Positions 1 to 6,266 are shown, counted from the first letter of the stretch. The stretch: 8,216 bases of DNA from Akkermansiaceae bacterium (GCA_018676385.1 JABHEX010000221.1:1-8216), one strand, 5' to 3'. Numbers and translations: made by a program. Notes: generated by a model from the letters alone, not told the origin.

Positions 1-22
1 ACAAAAACAAAAACAAAATACT

Positions 23-268
23 ATGAAAACCAAATTACTCACGATTACTGCATCTCTCACAGCAGCTTTGACTTTCTCCAGCTGCGGTCCGGGCACTCGA
101 CCAGCCCACCAAGATGCTGCAGCGGGTGCTGTCATAGGCGCCGGGCTTGGAGCCATCATTGGTCATCAATCCGGACACGCAGGAGAGGGCGCACTTCTGG
201 GAGCCGCTCTCGGAGGAGGAACAGGCTATGCCGTTGGTCGAGACAAAGAAAACAAAGCTGGTCACTAA
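23..268 (+). CDS. Small glycine-zipper lipoprotein
   Basis: This gene encodes a complete 81-residue exported protein. Residues 1-20 form a signal peptide (MKTK then a hydrophobic stretch) ending at Cys21 in the context FSS-C, so lipidation by the lipoprotein pathway is likely. The mature part is rich in Gly and Ala, with small residues spaced as in glycine zippers at about 34-47 and 54-72. These would form a two-helix membrane hairpin, as in OmpA-like/Rick-17kDa-type 2TM glycine-zipper proteins. The C-terminus is short and charged (GRDKENKAGH). Such proteins usually sit in the outer membrane or periplasm as small structural or stress lipoproteins, and no enzymatic role is visible. The leader before the ATG is almost pure A with regular C (a caaaaa-type 6-nt period) and has no Shine-Dalgarno. 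A strong terminator follows 20 nt after the stop, so this is the last or only gene of its transcript. The exact role is unknown. Confidence 0.85.
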   Translation: MKTKLLTITASLTAALTFSSCGPGTRPAHQDAAAGAVIGAGLGAIIGHQSGHAGEGALLGAALGGGTGYAVGRDKENKAGH

Positions 269-287
269 CCAATCCAGACAACATTTC

Positions 288-327
288 AATGCGGTGTGTG
301 GTCGTGCTTACCACACACCGCATTTTT
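288..327 (+). terminator. Rho-independent terminator after the glycine-zipper lipoprotein gene
   Basis: Arms 288-301 and 311-324 form a perfect 14-bp stem (core gcggtgtgtgg / ccacacaccgc) around a 9-nt loop (302-310). A T-run at 323-327 overlaps the base of the stem. The position 20 nt past the stop codon and the stem quality make this a clear intrinsic terminator. Confidence 0.92.
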
Positions 328-381
328 GTATCAAATCCCATCAAGCATATATAAATACAAAAAAATCAGCCACATCAATAC

Positions 382-446
382 TTGACAAACCTTAAGGTTA
401 TAGGCCAGAAAGACCTAGGTTGTTCACAATTGAATCTCATTTCAAT
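382..446 (+). promoter_or_regulatory. Candidate regulatory region upstream of the GT2 gene: TTGACA plus three inverted repeats
   Basis: A perfect -35-like TTGACA lies at 382-387. Directly after it is a 12-bp perfect palindrome AACCTTAAGGTT (388-399). A second palindrome, ACCTAGGT (413-420), shares the half-site ACCT/AGGT; the two centres are 23 bp apart. A third inverted repeat has 6-bp arms ATTGAA/TTCAAT (429-434 and 441-446). No good -10 hexamer is found 16-18 nt after the TTGACA, so this is either an activator-dependent promoter or a chance match. The two related palindromes could be an operator. The region lies between a terminator and an isolated downstream gene pair, so it must contain the promoter if that pair has its own. 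No regulator can be named. Confidence 0.35.
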
Positions 447-505
447 CAATTTCGTGGAAACTATTGTTGCTCTCTCAAACTATCAACTACCCACACACAC
501 CCATT

Positions 506-2014
506 ATGGATTGGCTATGGTATTGCTCGTATTTCCTCGTTTTAATCGGACTTTCTGGTTACGGTTTCCATCGCTTGATGATTTTATTTCTCTATCTCAA
601 GCACTCCCGCAAACGCCCTGAGCCGGCTAAAAAGTTTGGCGAACTCCCGCTAGTCACAGTTCAGCTCCCTTGTTTCAACGAAATGCATGTCATGGAGCGG
701 CTGCTCGATTCTGTCTCAGAACTCGATTACCCCAAGGACAAGCTACAGATTCAAGTATTAGACGACTCCACAGATCAAACCACTCAGATCTGCCAAGAAG
801 AAGTCGCAAAACTTATTGAGCGAGGATTTGATGCCGAGCATGTTCATCGAACTGATCGCACAGGCTTTAAGGCTGGAGCACTTGAAAACGGAACTAAATC
901 AGCCAAGGGCGAATATCTTTTCATTCTGGATGCAGACTTCGTACCCAACCCAGAGGTACTCAAACAAACTATCCACTACTTTGCTGACGAAAAAATCGGA
1001 ATGATTCAAACACGCTGGGAGCACATCAACCGAACATTTAATGCTCTCACTCGTGTGCAGGCAATGTTTTTAGATGGCCACCTTGAACTTGAACAAACCG
1101 CTCGAAACCGTAGCGGACGTTTTTTCACCTTCAATGGCACAGCAGGAATCTGGCGTAAATCATGTATTGCTGATGCTGGTGGATGGGAGCACGACACGCT
1201 TACCGAGGACATGGACCTTTCCTACCGAGCCCAGCTTAAAGGATGGAAATTCATTTTCCTCAATGATGTCACAACTCCCGCCGAGCTCCCTGTTGATATG
1301 GAGGGCTTCAAGAGCCAACAACACCGCTGGACCAAAGGCTCTATTCAAGTTTGCAAGAAAATCCTAGTAGATATCTGGAAGAGTAAGGCACCATTATACT
1401 GCAAGATGGAGGCCACCGCTCACCTCACATCAAACTTTGCCTACCTGCTACTTTTCCTGCTATGCTTTCTGATTTATCCAAAACAACATTCTGAGCTCAC
1501 CTGGTTCGCAGAGAATGGCATTTCGGAGCACTTGCTTAATTTCCCGATCTTTTTCTTTGGTAGTGTGTCAGTGGCAATGTTCTACATCATGAGCCAAAAG
1601 GCTCTTCGCCCTGCAACTTGGCTAAAAGATATACTTTATTTACCACTGCTTCTTGCACTCGGTATAGGCATGTCAGTAAATAACGCTAAGGCTGTAATCG
1701 AAGCCATTTTCAATCATGAGACAGCTTTCGTGCGCACCCCAAAACACGGCATCAACGGCAGTCAGAAAAAAGAAAAAGCTGCATTCAAAAAGAGTAAATA
1801 CAAGGCTATGAAATCACTCACTCCAATTGTGGAGCTTGCATTCGGTCTATTCTTCACAGTTGTCGTTATTGACAACGCCCTCAATGCAAATTGGATTGCT
1901 ACAGTGCTACTGATGCCGTTCCCTGTAGGTTTCTTCTACACTTCCTTAAGTTCGCTCAGCCAGCAACTCCCTCATGCTTTTAGATTTAATTCATCTGAAA
2001 AAGCCAAGAAGTAA
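506..2014 (+). CDS. Membrane glycosyltransferase family 2, cellulose-synthase-like
   Basis: This is a processive-type GT2 enzyme of 502 residues, counted from ATG 506. It is predicted to use a nucleotide-sugar in the cytoplasm and make or transfer a beta-linked glycan at the inner membrane. An N-terminal membrane segment (about 3-33) is followed by the GT-A domain. That domain opens with LPCFNE and carries LDDS (85-88, with Asp86/87), the DAD metal-binding motif (142-144), TED with the catalytic Asp (233-235) and QQHRW (271-275, the QxxRW acceptor or product-binding motif). Four or so membrane helices follow (about 308-324, 344-362, 376-396, 440-482). The layout matches the bacterial CESA-like branch whose members are often labelled cellulose synthase or glucomannan synthase. 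No PilZ domain is seen, and no BcsB- or BcsC-type partner is nearby, so the sugar and polymer are unknown. An in-frame TTG at 464 would add 14 residues, but ATG 506 is preferred because it starts directly before the first membrane helix. An L,D-transpeptidase gene follows after 38 nt, probably in the same transcript. Confidence 0.88.
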   Translation: MDWLWYCSYFLVLIGLSGYGFHRLMILFLYLKHSRKRPEPAKKFGELPLVTVQLPCFNEMHVMERLLDSVSELDYPKDKLQIQVLDDSTDQTTQICQEEVAKLIERGFDAEHVHRTDRTGFKAGALENGTKSAKGEYLFILDADFVPNPEVLKQTIHYFADEKIGMIQTRWEHINRTFNALTRVQAMFLDGHLELEQTARNRSGRFFTFNGTAGIWRKSCIADAGGWEHDTLTEDMDLSYRAQLKGWKFIFLNDVTTPAELPVDMEGFKSQQHRWTKGSIQVCKKILVDIWKSKAPLYCKMEATAHLTSNFAYLLLFLLCFLIYPKQHSELTWFAENGISEHLLNFPIFFFGSVSVAMFYIMSQKALRPATWLKDILYLPLLLALGIGMSVNNAKAVIEAIFNHETAFVRTPKHGINGSQKKEKAAFKKSKYKAMKSLTPIVELAFGLFFTVVVIDNALNANWIATVLLMPFPVGFFYTSLSSLSQQLPHAFRFNSSEKAKK

Positions 2015-2052
2015 AAACGCCCCCTACTTCTGCAACAGTTCACCTCACTGTC

Positions 2053-2667
2053 ATGGCTTTAATTGCTAAAAAGCTGATTCTCATAACCTTTATTGGCTGC
2101 ACTGCACTGTTGTTCTCTAACTGTGCAAATGGGAATAAACAAAACAGTATCATCATCAGCGTCAAGGATCAGAAGATGCTGCTCCTGGAGAAAGGGATTC
2201 CGGTCAAAACCTACCCAGTATCTACGTCAAAATTTGGTCTAGGATCACAACGCGGTAGTATGCGTACACCACTTGGCAAGATGGTTGTAGCTCGCAAAAT
2301 CGGTGATGGCGCTCGTTCAGGTGCAGTTTTCAAAAGCCGTAAACGTACAGGGGAAGTGCTCAAACCCAACGCGCCTGGGCGCGACCCCATCGTCAGTCGC
2401 ATTATCTGGTTGAGTGGCAAACAGCGACATAACCGCAACACCTACGCACGCTACATTTATATTCACGGCACACCGGAGGAACGCAACATCGGCCAGCCCG
2501 TAAGTTATGGGTGCATACGCATGAAATCGCACCACATCATTGCTCTCTACCGCCGCTTGGGAATCGGTTCTGATGTTAAGATTATTCGCGGGGGCCTTAA
2601 TGACACTCGAGAAGGACTCAAACTTACCAAACATAAGCCATCTCATACCACCGTAGCTGACAACTAA
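2053..2667 (+). CDS. L,D-transpeptidase (YkuD domain) lipoprotein
   Basis: This gene encodes a complete 204-residue protein. Residues 1-23 form a hydrophobic signal ending in LFSN-Cys24, a probable lipobox, so the enzyme is likely membrane-anchored in the periplasm. The YkuD/LdtA catalytic domain spans about 32-178. It begins with the typical ISVKDQKMLLLEKG strand pair and continues through a TPLGKM segment to IHGT (His138) and SYGCIRM, which contains the predicted nucleophile Cys154, Gly153 and Arg156. Family members cross-link peptidoglycan stems (3-3 links) or attach proteins to them through a Cys acyl-enzyme. The common version of the motif is SHGC; here the residue before Gly is Tyr, a tolerated variant. 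A short basic tail follows the domain. The gene starts 38 nt after the GT2 stop and has no Shine-Dalgarno. No clear terminator is seen after it. The precise reaction (3-3 cross-linking or anchoring) cannot be told from sequence. Confidence 0.9.
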   Translation: MALIAKKLILITFIGCTALLFSNCANGNKQNSIIISVKDQKMLLLEKGIPVKTYPVSTSKFGLGSQRGSMRTPLGKMVVARKIGDGARSGAVFKSRKRTGEVLKPNAPGRDPIVSRIIWLSGKQRHNRNTYARYIYIHGTPEERNIGQPVSYGCIRMKSHHIIALYRRLGIGSDVKIIRGGLNDTREGLKLTKHKPSHTTVADN

Positions 2668-2723
2668 TACTCCTGCATGCACTTATATTTTGCAAATACA
2701 TAGCATTTTCGCAACCATCGAGC

Positions 2724-2751
2724 TTGACAGATCACCACGAACTAGTAGCTT
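2724..2751 (+). promoter_or_regulatory. Candidate sigma70-type promoter for rpsT
   Basis: A consensus TTGACA at 2724-2729 is followed after 16 nt by TAGCTT (2746-2751), which keeps the key first, second and last positions of TATAAT. Transcription would start near 2758 and give a leader of about 65-70 nt before the rpsT ATG. The -35 is strong and the -10 is weak, so confidence is limited. Confidence 0.35.
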
Positions 2752-2825
2752 CACCGCCCCGTAGCATTTTCACTACTGACAGTTTCCCTTAATTTCTCTA
2801 ATTATCAAACCAACCCAGTCTATCC

Positions 2826-3083
2826 ATGGCCAATTCAAAATCAGCCCTCAAGCGTGTTCGCCAAGCAGAAACACGCACGTCCCGCAACAAGTCGCTTACC
2901 AGCCGCATGAAGACGCTTCGTAAAAAAGCCATCGACTCTGCTGAAGCTGGCGACAAGAAAGCTGCCCAAAAGGCATTTTCTGAGTTTACCTCAACAGTTG
3001 ACAAGTGCGCCAAGAAAAAGATCATTCATAAGAATAAAGCTGCCAATCTTAAGAGTAAAACCAGCAAGCATCTGGCCAAGTAA
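2826..3083 (+). CDS. rpsT: 30S ribosomal protein S20
   Basis: This gene encodes an 85-residue, Lys/Arg-rich helical protein that binds 16S rRNA early in 30S assembly. The N-terminus MANSKSALKRVRQ and the C-terminal region with KKKIIHKNKAANLKSK are hallmarks of bS20, and the length is usual for the family. The start is fixed by the conserved MANSKSA. The upstream leader is pyrimidine/A-rich and has no Shine-Dalgarno. The gene stands alone, with about 158 nt before it and an intrinsic terminator after it, as in many bacteria where rpsT is a single-gene unit. In E. coli S20 limits its own translation; nothing visible here proves or excludes that. Confidence 0.97.
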   Translation: MANSKSALKRVRQAETRTSRNKSLTSRMKTLRKKAIDSAEAGDKKAAQKAFSEFTSTVDKCAKKKIIHKNKAANLKSKTSKHLAK

Positions 3084-3114
3084 TCATTAGTTCACTCGTA
3101 AAAACAATTCTCAG

Positions 3115-3147
3115 AGCGGCCCCGAACACCTCGGTGTCGCTTTTTTT
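3115..3147 (+). terminator. Rho-independent terminator after rpsT
   Basis: A hairpin begins agcg...cgct (3115-3118 with 3138-3141). It continues with a G-T wobble, C-G, one C/T mismatch and a ccga/tcgg inner stem around a 5-nt loop (3126-3130). A run of seven T follows (3141-3147). It lies 31 nt after the rpsT stop codon. Confidence 0.85.
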
Positions 3148-3233
3148 ATCTACGACAACAAAAAATCCAGAAAATCCAAAATTTTAAATAGACAAGCTTT
3201 CCTCCCCCACTATCTGTAAGACAAGTATCCAAC

Positions 3234-3464
3234 ATGCCCGTCCCACAAAACAATTCACGAATCGATAAGGCCAAAGAAATCGCCAACAACCCGAGCAGAT
3301 ACAAAGTCTGCGAAGGTTGCGATTCCATTGTCGGCTCAGGAACAATCATTTGCCCAAACTGCCATGGATACCGCTTTGACACCGATAAGTCCCGCGTAGT
3401 GGATCATGCTGTGTGGCTCGGCTCACGCGATCAAACATCTGTAACAGCTAAGGATCTTGATTAA
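3234..3464 (+). CDS. Small zinc-ribbon protein
   Basis: This gene encodes a 76-residue soluble protein without signal peptide or membrane segment. Two CxxC pairs, Cys26/Cys29 (CEGC) and Cys40/Cys43 (CPNC), are separated by ten residues. That is the spacing of a compact zinc ribbon that folds as two knuckles and binds one Zn(II). The flanks are polar: an N-terminal helix-like stretch (RIDKAKEIANNPSRY) and a C-terminal tail with HAVWLGSRDQTSVTAKDLD. The family was not recognised. Zinc ribbons of this kind bind nucleic acids or proteins, or have a structural role. The gene begins a co-directional run after the rpsT terminator, and a GreA/GreB-like gene follows after 15 nt, so a link with transcription is possible but is only inference. 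A weak promoter-like pair, TAGACA (3189-3194) and TATCTG (3211-3216), lies just upstream. Confidence 0.75.
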   Translation: MPVPQNNSRIDKAKEIANNPSRYKVCEGCDSIVGSGTIICPNCHGYRFDTDKSRVVDHAVWLGSRDQTSVTAKDLD

Positions 3465-3479
3465 CTTTTCATTGAGCTA

Positions 3480-3941
3480 ATGGATAAGCAAGACATCTTC
3501 CAACAGGTGCTGACACGCCTACAGGATCAATGTTCGACAATGCAGCAAGCCGCACAATCCTCTCATGATGCTGCAACCGGAAGTGAATCAAAATCCGAAG
3601 GCAAATATGACACGCGGGGTCTTGAAGCCTCATACCTCGCCAGCGCACAGGCCGAGCAATACGAGAATCTCAAACAAGCCATCCACAACCTAAACGGCTT
3701 TATCGTATCCAACGGGGGTGAAATTTCTCATGTTCAGCTGGGCAATATTGTCGAAGTAGAGTCAGGAGGCTACATCCAGCATTATTTCCTGTTACCCAGT
3801 GGGGGCGGCGTATCCCTCGATTATGAAGGACAAGATATTATCACCGTAACACCCGATACTCCCGTCTATAAAGCCATTTTGGGTTGTAACAAAGGAGATC
3901 TCGTCGAGGAGCAGGACTTAGTAATACTTGATATCTTATAG
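3480..3941 (+). CDS. GreA/GreB-like transcription elongation factor family protein
   Basis: This gene encodes a 153-residue soluble protein with the two-part build of Gre factors. Residues 1-75 look like an antiparallel coiled coil. Its tip holds SESKSEGKYDTRGLEASYLA (about 35-54), resembling the conserved motif of a GreAB-like branch distinct from classical GreA (whose tip carries GDLSENAEY). Residues 85-153 match the FKBP-like Gre C-terminal domain: QLGNIVEVESGG, YFLLPSGGG, the signature VTPDTPVYKAILGCNKGD and a final DLVILDIL strand. Gre proteins enter the RNA polymerase secondary channel and stimulate cleavage of backtracked RNA using acidic tip residues. Acidic residues near this tip are Glu36, Glu40 and Asp44, but whether they serve cleavage is unknown, since relatives can instead inhibit or tune RNA polymerase. 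The gene is 15 nt after the zinc-ribbon gene, probably in one transcript. Confidence 0.75.
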   Translation: MDKQDIFQQVLTRLQDQCSTMQQAAQSSHDAATGSESKSEGKYDTRGLEASYLASAQAEQYENLKQAIHNLNGFIVSNGGEISHVQLGNIVEVESGGYIQHYFLLPSGGGVSLDYEGQDIITVTPDTPVYKAILGCNKGDLVEEQDLVILDIL

Positions 3942-4005
3942 CGGTATCTTTCGCCTAAAGAGAATCTCCGCTTGCCTGAAGAGGTTATTTGCAGATGATA
4001 CAAAT

Positions 4006-5106
4006 ATGAAAATGCTTACCATTGCCATCTCATCAACGCTTCTCGCGCTTGAAATCGCCCATGCTGCAACAAGCTCTAAACTTGTTGACGAGATGGAAGA
4101 TTACGCTCGTGATCTCATCCGCGCACACCCTGAGCTAATTGGGGATAAAAAGAAAACGCAAGCCCGTGAAGACTTGCTAAACAATGCAGGACAGCATGGC
4201 GTTTTTGAACTAACAGAGGATGATGCAAAACTACTTCGGCGCAGAAAAGATCTCGTTAAAGATTCAGATTACAGAGCCACTCTCGAAAAAATGAAAGCGC
4301 TCCATAGTAAAGATCCTAAGATTACTTTTCTCATTAAATACGCAGAACAAGAAAAAATAAAATCAACTGAAAAACTCCTAGCATATCGACTAATGAAGCT
4401 CGATTACGCTCAGGCTGCTGAAAAAGTCGCAGCCCACCGCAGCAAAATCATGCATACCATTCTTAAAAAGTATGCTGATTACAAAGCGGCCAATTCCAAA
4501 CCACCTCAAAGTTTACATGATCTTGAACTTCCACAGGAATGTAAAAAATTCACAAACTCAAAAGGTAAAAAAGTTGATTGGATTTACATCGGACATCTAG
4601 GCCCACAATTAAAGACAGACAACTCACACATCGTCTTGATCGAACCCGAGCCCAACGGTGACGTACGCATATGTGGTATGGATAATGGCCAGGTCACACG
4701 ATTTCAGAACAATTCCGTTGAGGGGCATATCAACAAATTAGTGGAGACCATGAAAAAGGACGACACCAATCCCAGCACTCAGCAAGTTGCGACAAACGCA
4801 TCTTCAGCCTCCCTTATGAAGGTGATGAAAAAAATTGCCCTCCACAAAGACCTATACAACAACAAGCTCCCAAACTCCCTTAATGAGTTGAAAATTGATG
4901 AGGCAGACAAGTTTTATACTGACCCTGAAACTGGTGAGAAGACGCCTTGGATCTACCTCGGGAAATCATCAAAAATCCAGGGGTCAAGTGGTGTTAAAAT
5001 CATTATTGCTGCTCCAAAAGCACACCAAACAAAGCGTCTTGCTGGCCTATCAAATGGGAAAATTGTCCTCTTAAACGATGATTCAATCGCCCCTTTACTT
5101 AAATAA
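4006..5106 (+). CDS. Exported protein with two degenerate prepilin-type H-X9-DG-like repeats
   Basis: This gene encodes a 366-residue protein of no recognised named family. Start ATG 4006 is chosen because it begins a Sec signal peptide (MKMLTIAISSTLLALEIAHA, with likely cleavage after AHA). An in-frame TTG at 3928 would bury the signal and overlap the previous gene. Residues 22-145 are charged, helical and Lys-rich. Two repeats follow, at about 148-246 and 270-365. Each has a helix, a P-x-SL turn (P167-SL and P289-SL), a WIY strand (192-194 and 315-317) and a terminal NG turn (227-228 and 350-351). All three landmarks are offset by 122-123 residues, which indicates an internal duplication. 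The second repeat ends in APKAH (His340), nine residues, then NG. This resembles the H-X9-DG tail of prepilin-like proteins common in Planctomycetes and Verrucomicrobiota, but no type IV pilin N-terminus is present. It is probably periplasmic or secreted, and its function is unknown. Confidence 0.7.
   Translation: MKMLTIAISSTLLALEIAHAATSSKLVDEMEDYARDLIRAHPELIGDKKKTQAREDLLNNAGQHGVFELTEDDAKLLRRRKDLVKDSDYRATLEKMKALHSKDPKITFLIKYAEQEKIKSTEKLLAYRLMKLDYAQAAEKVAAHRSKIMHTILKKYADYKAANSKPPQSLHDLELPQECKKFTNSKGKKVDWIYIGHLGPQLKTDNSHIVLIEPEPNGDVRICGMDNGQVTRFQNNSVEGHINKLVETMKKDDTNPSTQQVATNASSASLMKVMKKIALHKDLYNNKLPNSLNELKIDEADKFYTDPETGEKTPWIYLGKSSKIQGSSGVKIIIAAPKAHQTKRLAGLSNGKIVLLNDDSIAPLLK
4447..5100 (+). 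repeat. Internal protein-level tandem duplication (two units of about 100 residues)
   Basis: Unit 1 is about 4447-4743 and unit 2 about 4813-5100. The P-x-SL, WIY and NG landmarks occur in the same order, with WIY to NG exactly 35 residues apart in both units. Residue identity outside the landmarks is low, so the duplication is old. The DNA itself shows no obvious long direct repeat. Confidence 0.65.
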
Positions 5107-5129
5107 CCTACTCACCCAATAATCTAAAC

Positions 5130-5582
5130 ATGAATCTCACAGACCAGATCGCTGCCGATATGAAGTCAGCCATGCGCGTACGCAATAAAATCCAACTAAA
5201 TACACTTCGTGCGCTAAAATCCGCTATTGGCAATGCCGCCATCGAAAAAGGAGGCGCAGGATCTGAGCTACCTGAAAACGAAATAGTTCATATAATCAGA
5301 AAGCAGATCAAACAGCGTCAGGATTCTCTTGAGCAATTTGAAAAAGCAGGCCGAAGTGAGCTTGCCGCGACCGAAGCTGAAGAAATCAGAGTTCTTGAGA
5401 ATTACCTCCCCCAGCCTCTTAGCGAGGAAGAAATTGATGCCGCTGTGTCCTCAGCGATCCAAGAATCTGGTGCTCAAGGCAAACAAGATATGGGCAAGGT
5501 CATGAAAATCCTGCAAGAAAAAACCGGTGGCCGTGCCGATGGAAAAACACTCTCGCAGAAAGTCATGCAGAAGCTTTCCTAA
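5130..5582 (+). CDS. yqeY: YqeY / GatB-domain protein
   Basis: This gene encodes a complete 150-residue cytoplasmic helical protein. The N-terminus MNLTDQIAADMKSAMR, the segment LNTLRALKSAIGN, the IIRKQIKQRQDSLEQFEKAGR block (about 54-74) and the ending GKVMKILQEKTGGRADGKTLSQ are diagnostic of the YqeY family. The family resembles the tail domain of GatB and related tRNA-dependent amidotransferase subunits. It is thought to act on or near tRNA, but its biochemical role is not settled. The length is usual. The gene follows the exported-repeat gene after 23 nt and precedes ispD by 12 nt, so co-transcription with ispD is likely. The ATG is fixed by the conserved N-terminus and is not preceded by a Shine-Dalgarno. 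Confidence 0.93.
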   Translation: MNLTDQIAADMKSAMRVRNKIQLNTLRALKSAIGNAAIEKGGAGSELPENEIVHIIRKQIKQRQDSLEQFEKAGRSELAATEAEEIRVLENYLPQPLSEEEIDAAVSSAIQESGAQGKQDMGKVMKILQEKTGGRADGKTLSQKVMQKLS

Positions 5583-5594
5583 CTTCGATCACCA

Positions 5595-6266
5595 ATGAAG
5601 CTTATTGCAATGATCGTAGCGGCTGGTAACAGCCAGCGCATGGGCTTCGATAAGCTGATGACACCACTCGATGGAAAACCTGTGCTCCAACACAGTATCG
5701 AAGCGTTTCTTCAATGTGACGATGTGGCTGAGGTGATCTTAGTTTGCCCCGAGGAAAGGTTTACTCAACTCGACCTTGAGTTTTCAAAAAAAATAATCCG
5801 GCGTGTGGATGGAGGCGCTGACCGACATGACTCTGTCGCTGAAGGACTATCCATTATAGCCAATCACGATGCCGAAACCTTCATTGCAGTGCACGATGGT
5901 GCCAGACCAATGATTTCAGTCGCACAAATTAAACGAGTCTTCAATGCCGCGAGGGATACAGGCTGCGCAACTTCAGCTCGCCCAGTAACAGAAACTATTA
6001 AACGCGCTAGTCTGGATGGCGAGGTGGCAGCATCTGTTGACCGGGAACATCTCTGGCTTATGGAAACTCCACAGATTTTTCGTGCCGACTTTTTGGCCCA
6101 TGCCTACCGCCATGTGCTCACCAACGGCGAGCGCGTGACCGATGAGGTTTCCGCTCTACAACTTGTCGGACACAGCACAAAATTAGTCACTAACCCCGAA
6201 CCAAACCTAAAAATCACCTACCCACACGACCTTGACTTAGCCGAAAAACTGATCACGCCCAGTTAG
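5595..6266 (+). CDS. ispD: 2-C-methyl-D-erythritol 4-phosphate cytidylyltransferase
   Basis: This enzyme couples CTP with MEP to give CDP-methylerythritol, the third step of the non-mevalonate isoprenoid pathway, in the cytoplasm. The protein has 223 residues, near the family norm. Motifs in order: nucleotide-binding loop IVAAGNSQRMG (7-17, with Arg15) and Lys20; GGADRHDSVAEGL (73-85); VHDGARP (99-105); PVTETIK (130-136, Thr132); DREHLWLMETPQIF (149-162, Arg150); VTDEVSAL (181-188); and NLKIT (204-208, Lys206). Thr132, Arg150 and Lys206 are probable counterparts of known MEP-binding and catalytic residues. The loop between Arg15 and Lys20 is shorter than in E. coli IspD, and TPQ is preceded by Glu instead of the usual Gln. 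The enzyme appears intact. It is not fused to IspF and no ispF is visible in the window. Its 3' end overlaps the convergent apaG-like gene by 14 bp. Confidence 0.94.
   Translation: MKLIAMIVAAGNSQRMGFDKLMTPLDGKPVLQHSIEAFLQCDDVAEVILVCPEERFTQLDLEFSKKIIRRVDGGADRHDSVAEGLSIIANHDAETFIAVHDGARPMISVAQIKRVFNAARDTGCATSARPVTETIKRASLDGEVAASVDREHLWLMETPQIFRADFLAHAYRHVLTNGERVTDEVSALQLVGHSTKLVTNPEPNLKITYPHDLDLAEKLITPS

Noticed and set aside
464..505. TTG start adding 14 residues to the GT2 protein
   Set aside because: The extension (LLSQTINYPHTPI) has no family similarity that I can see, and ATG 506 lies directly before the first membrane helix.
2317..2682. 121-codon open frame on the minus strand across the L,D-transpeptidase gene
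   Set aside because: It is antisense to a well-supported YkuD gene, has no recognisable domain and fits no gene order.
2798..3025. 75-codon open frame antisense to rpsT
   Set aside because: It is a shadow of the S20 gene and shows no protein family features.
3941..3971. Nested inverted repeats (gcgg/ccgc outside, tcttt/aaaga inside) after the GreA-like gene
   Set aside because: The stems are short and interrupted, and no T-run follows, so it is not a convincing terminator.
3928..4005. TTG start of the exported-repeat protein overlapping the GreA-like gene
   Set aside because: The extra 26 residues would hide a clear signal peptide that begins at ATG 4006.
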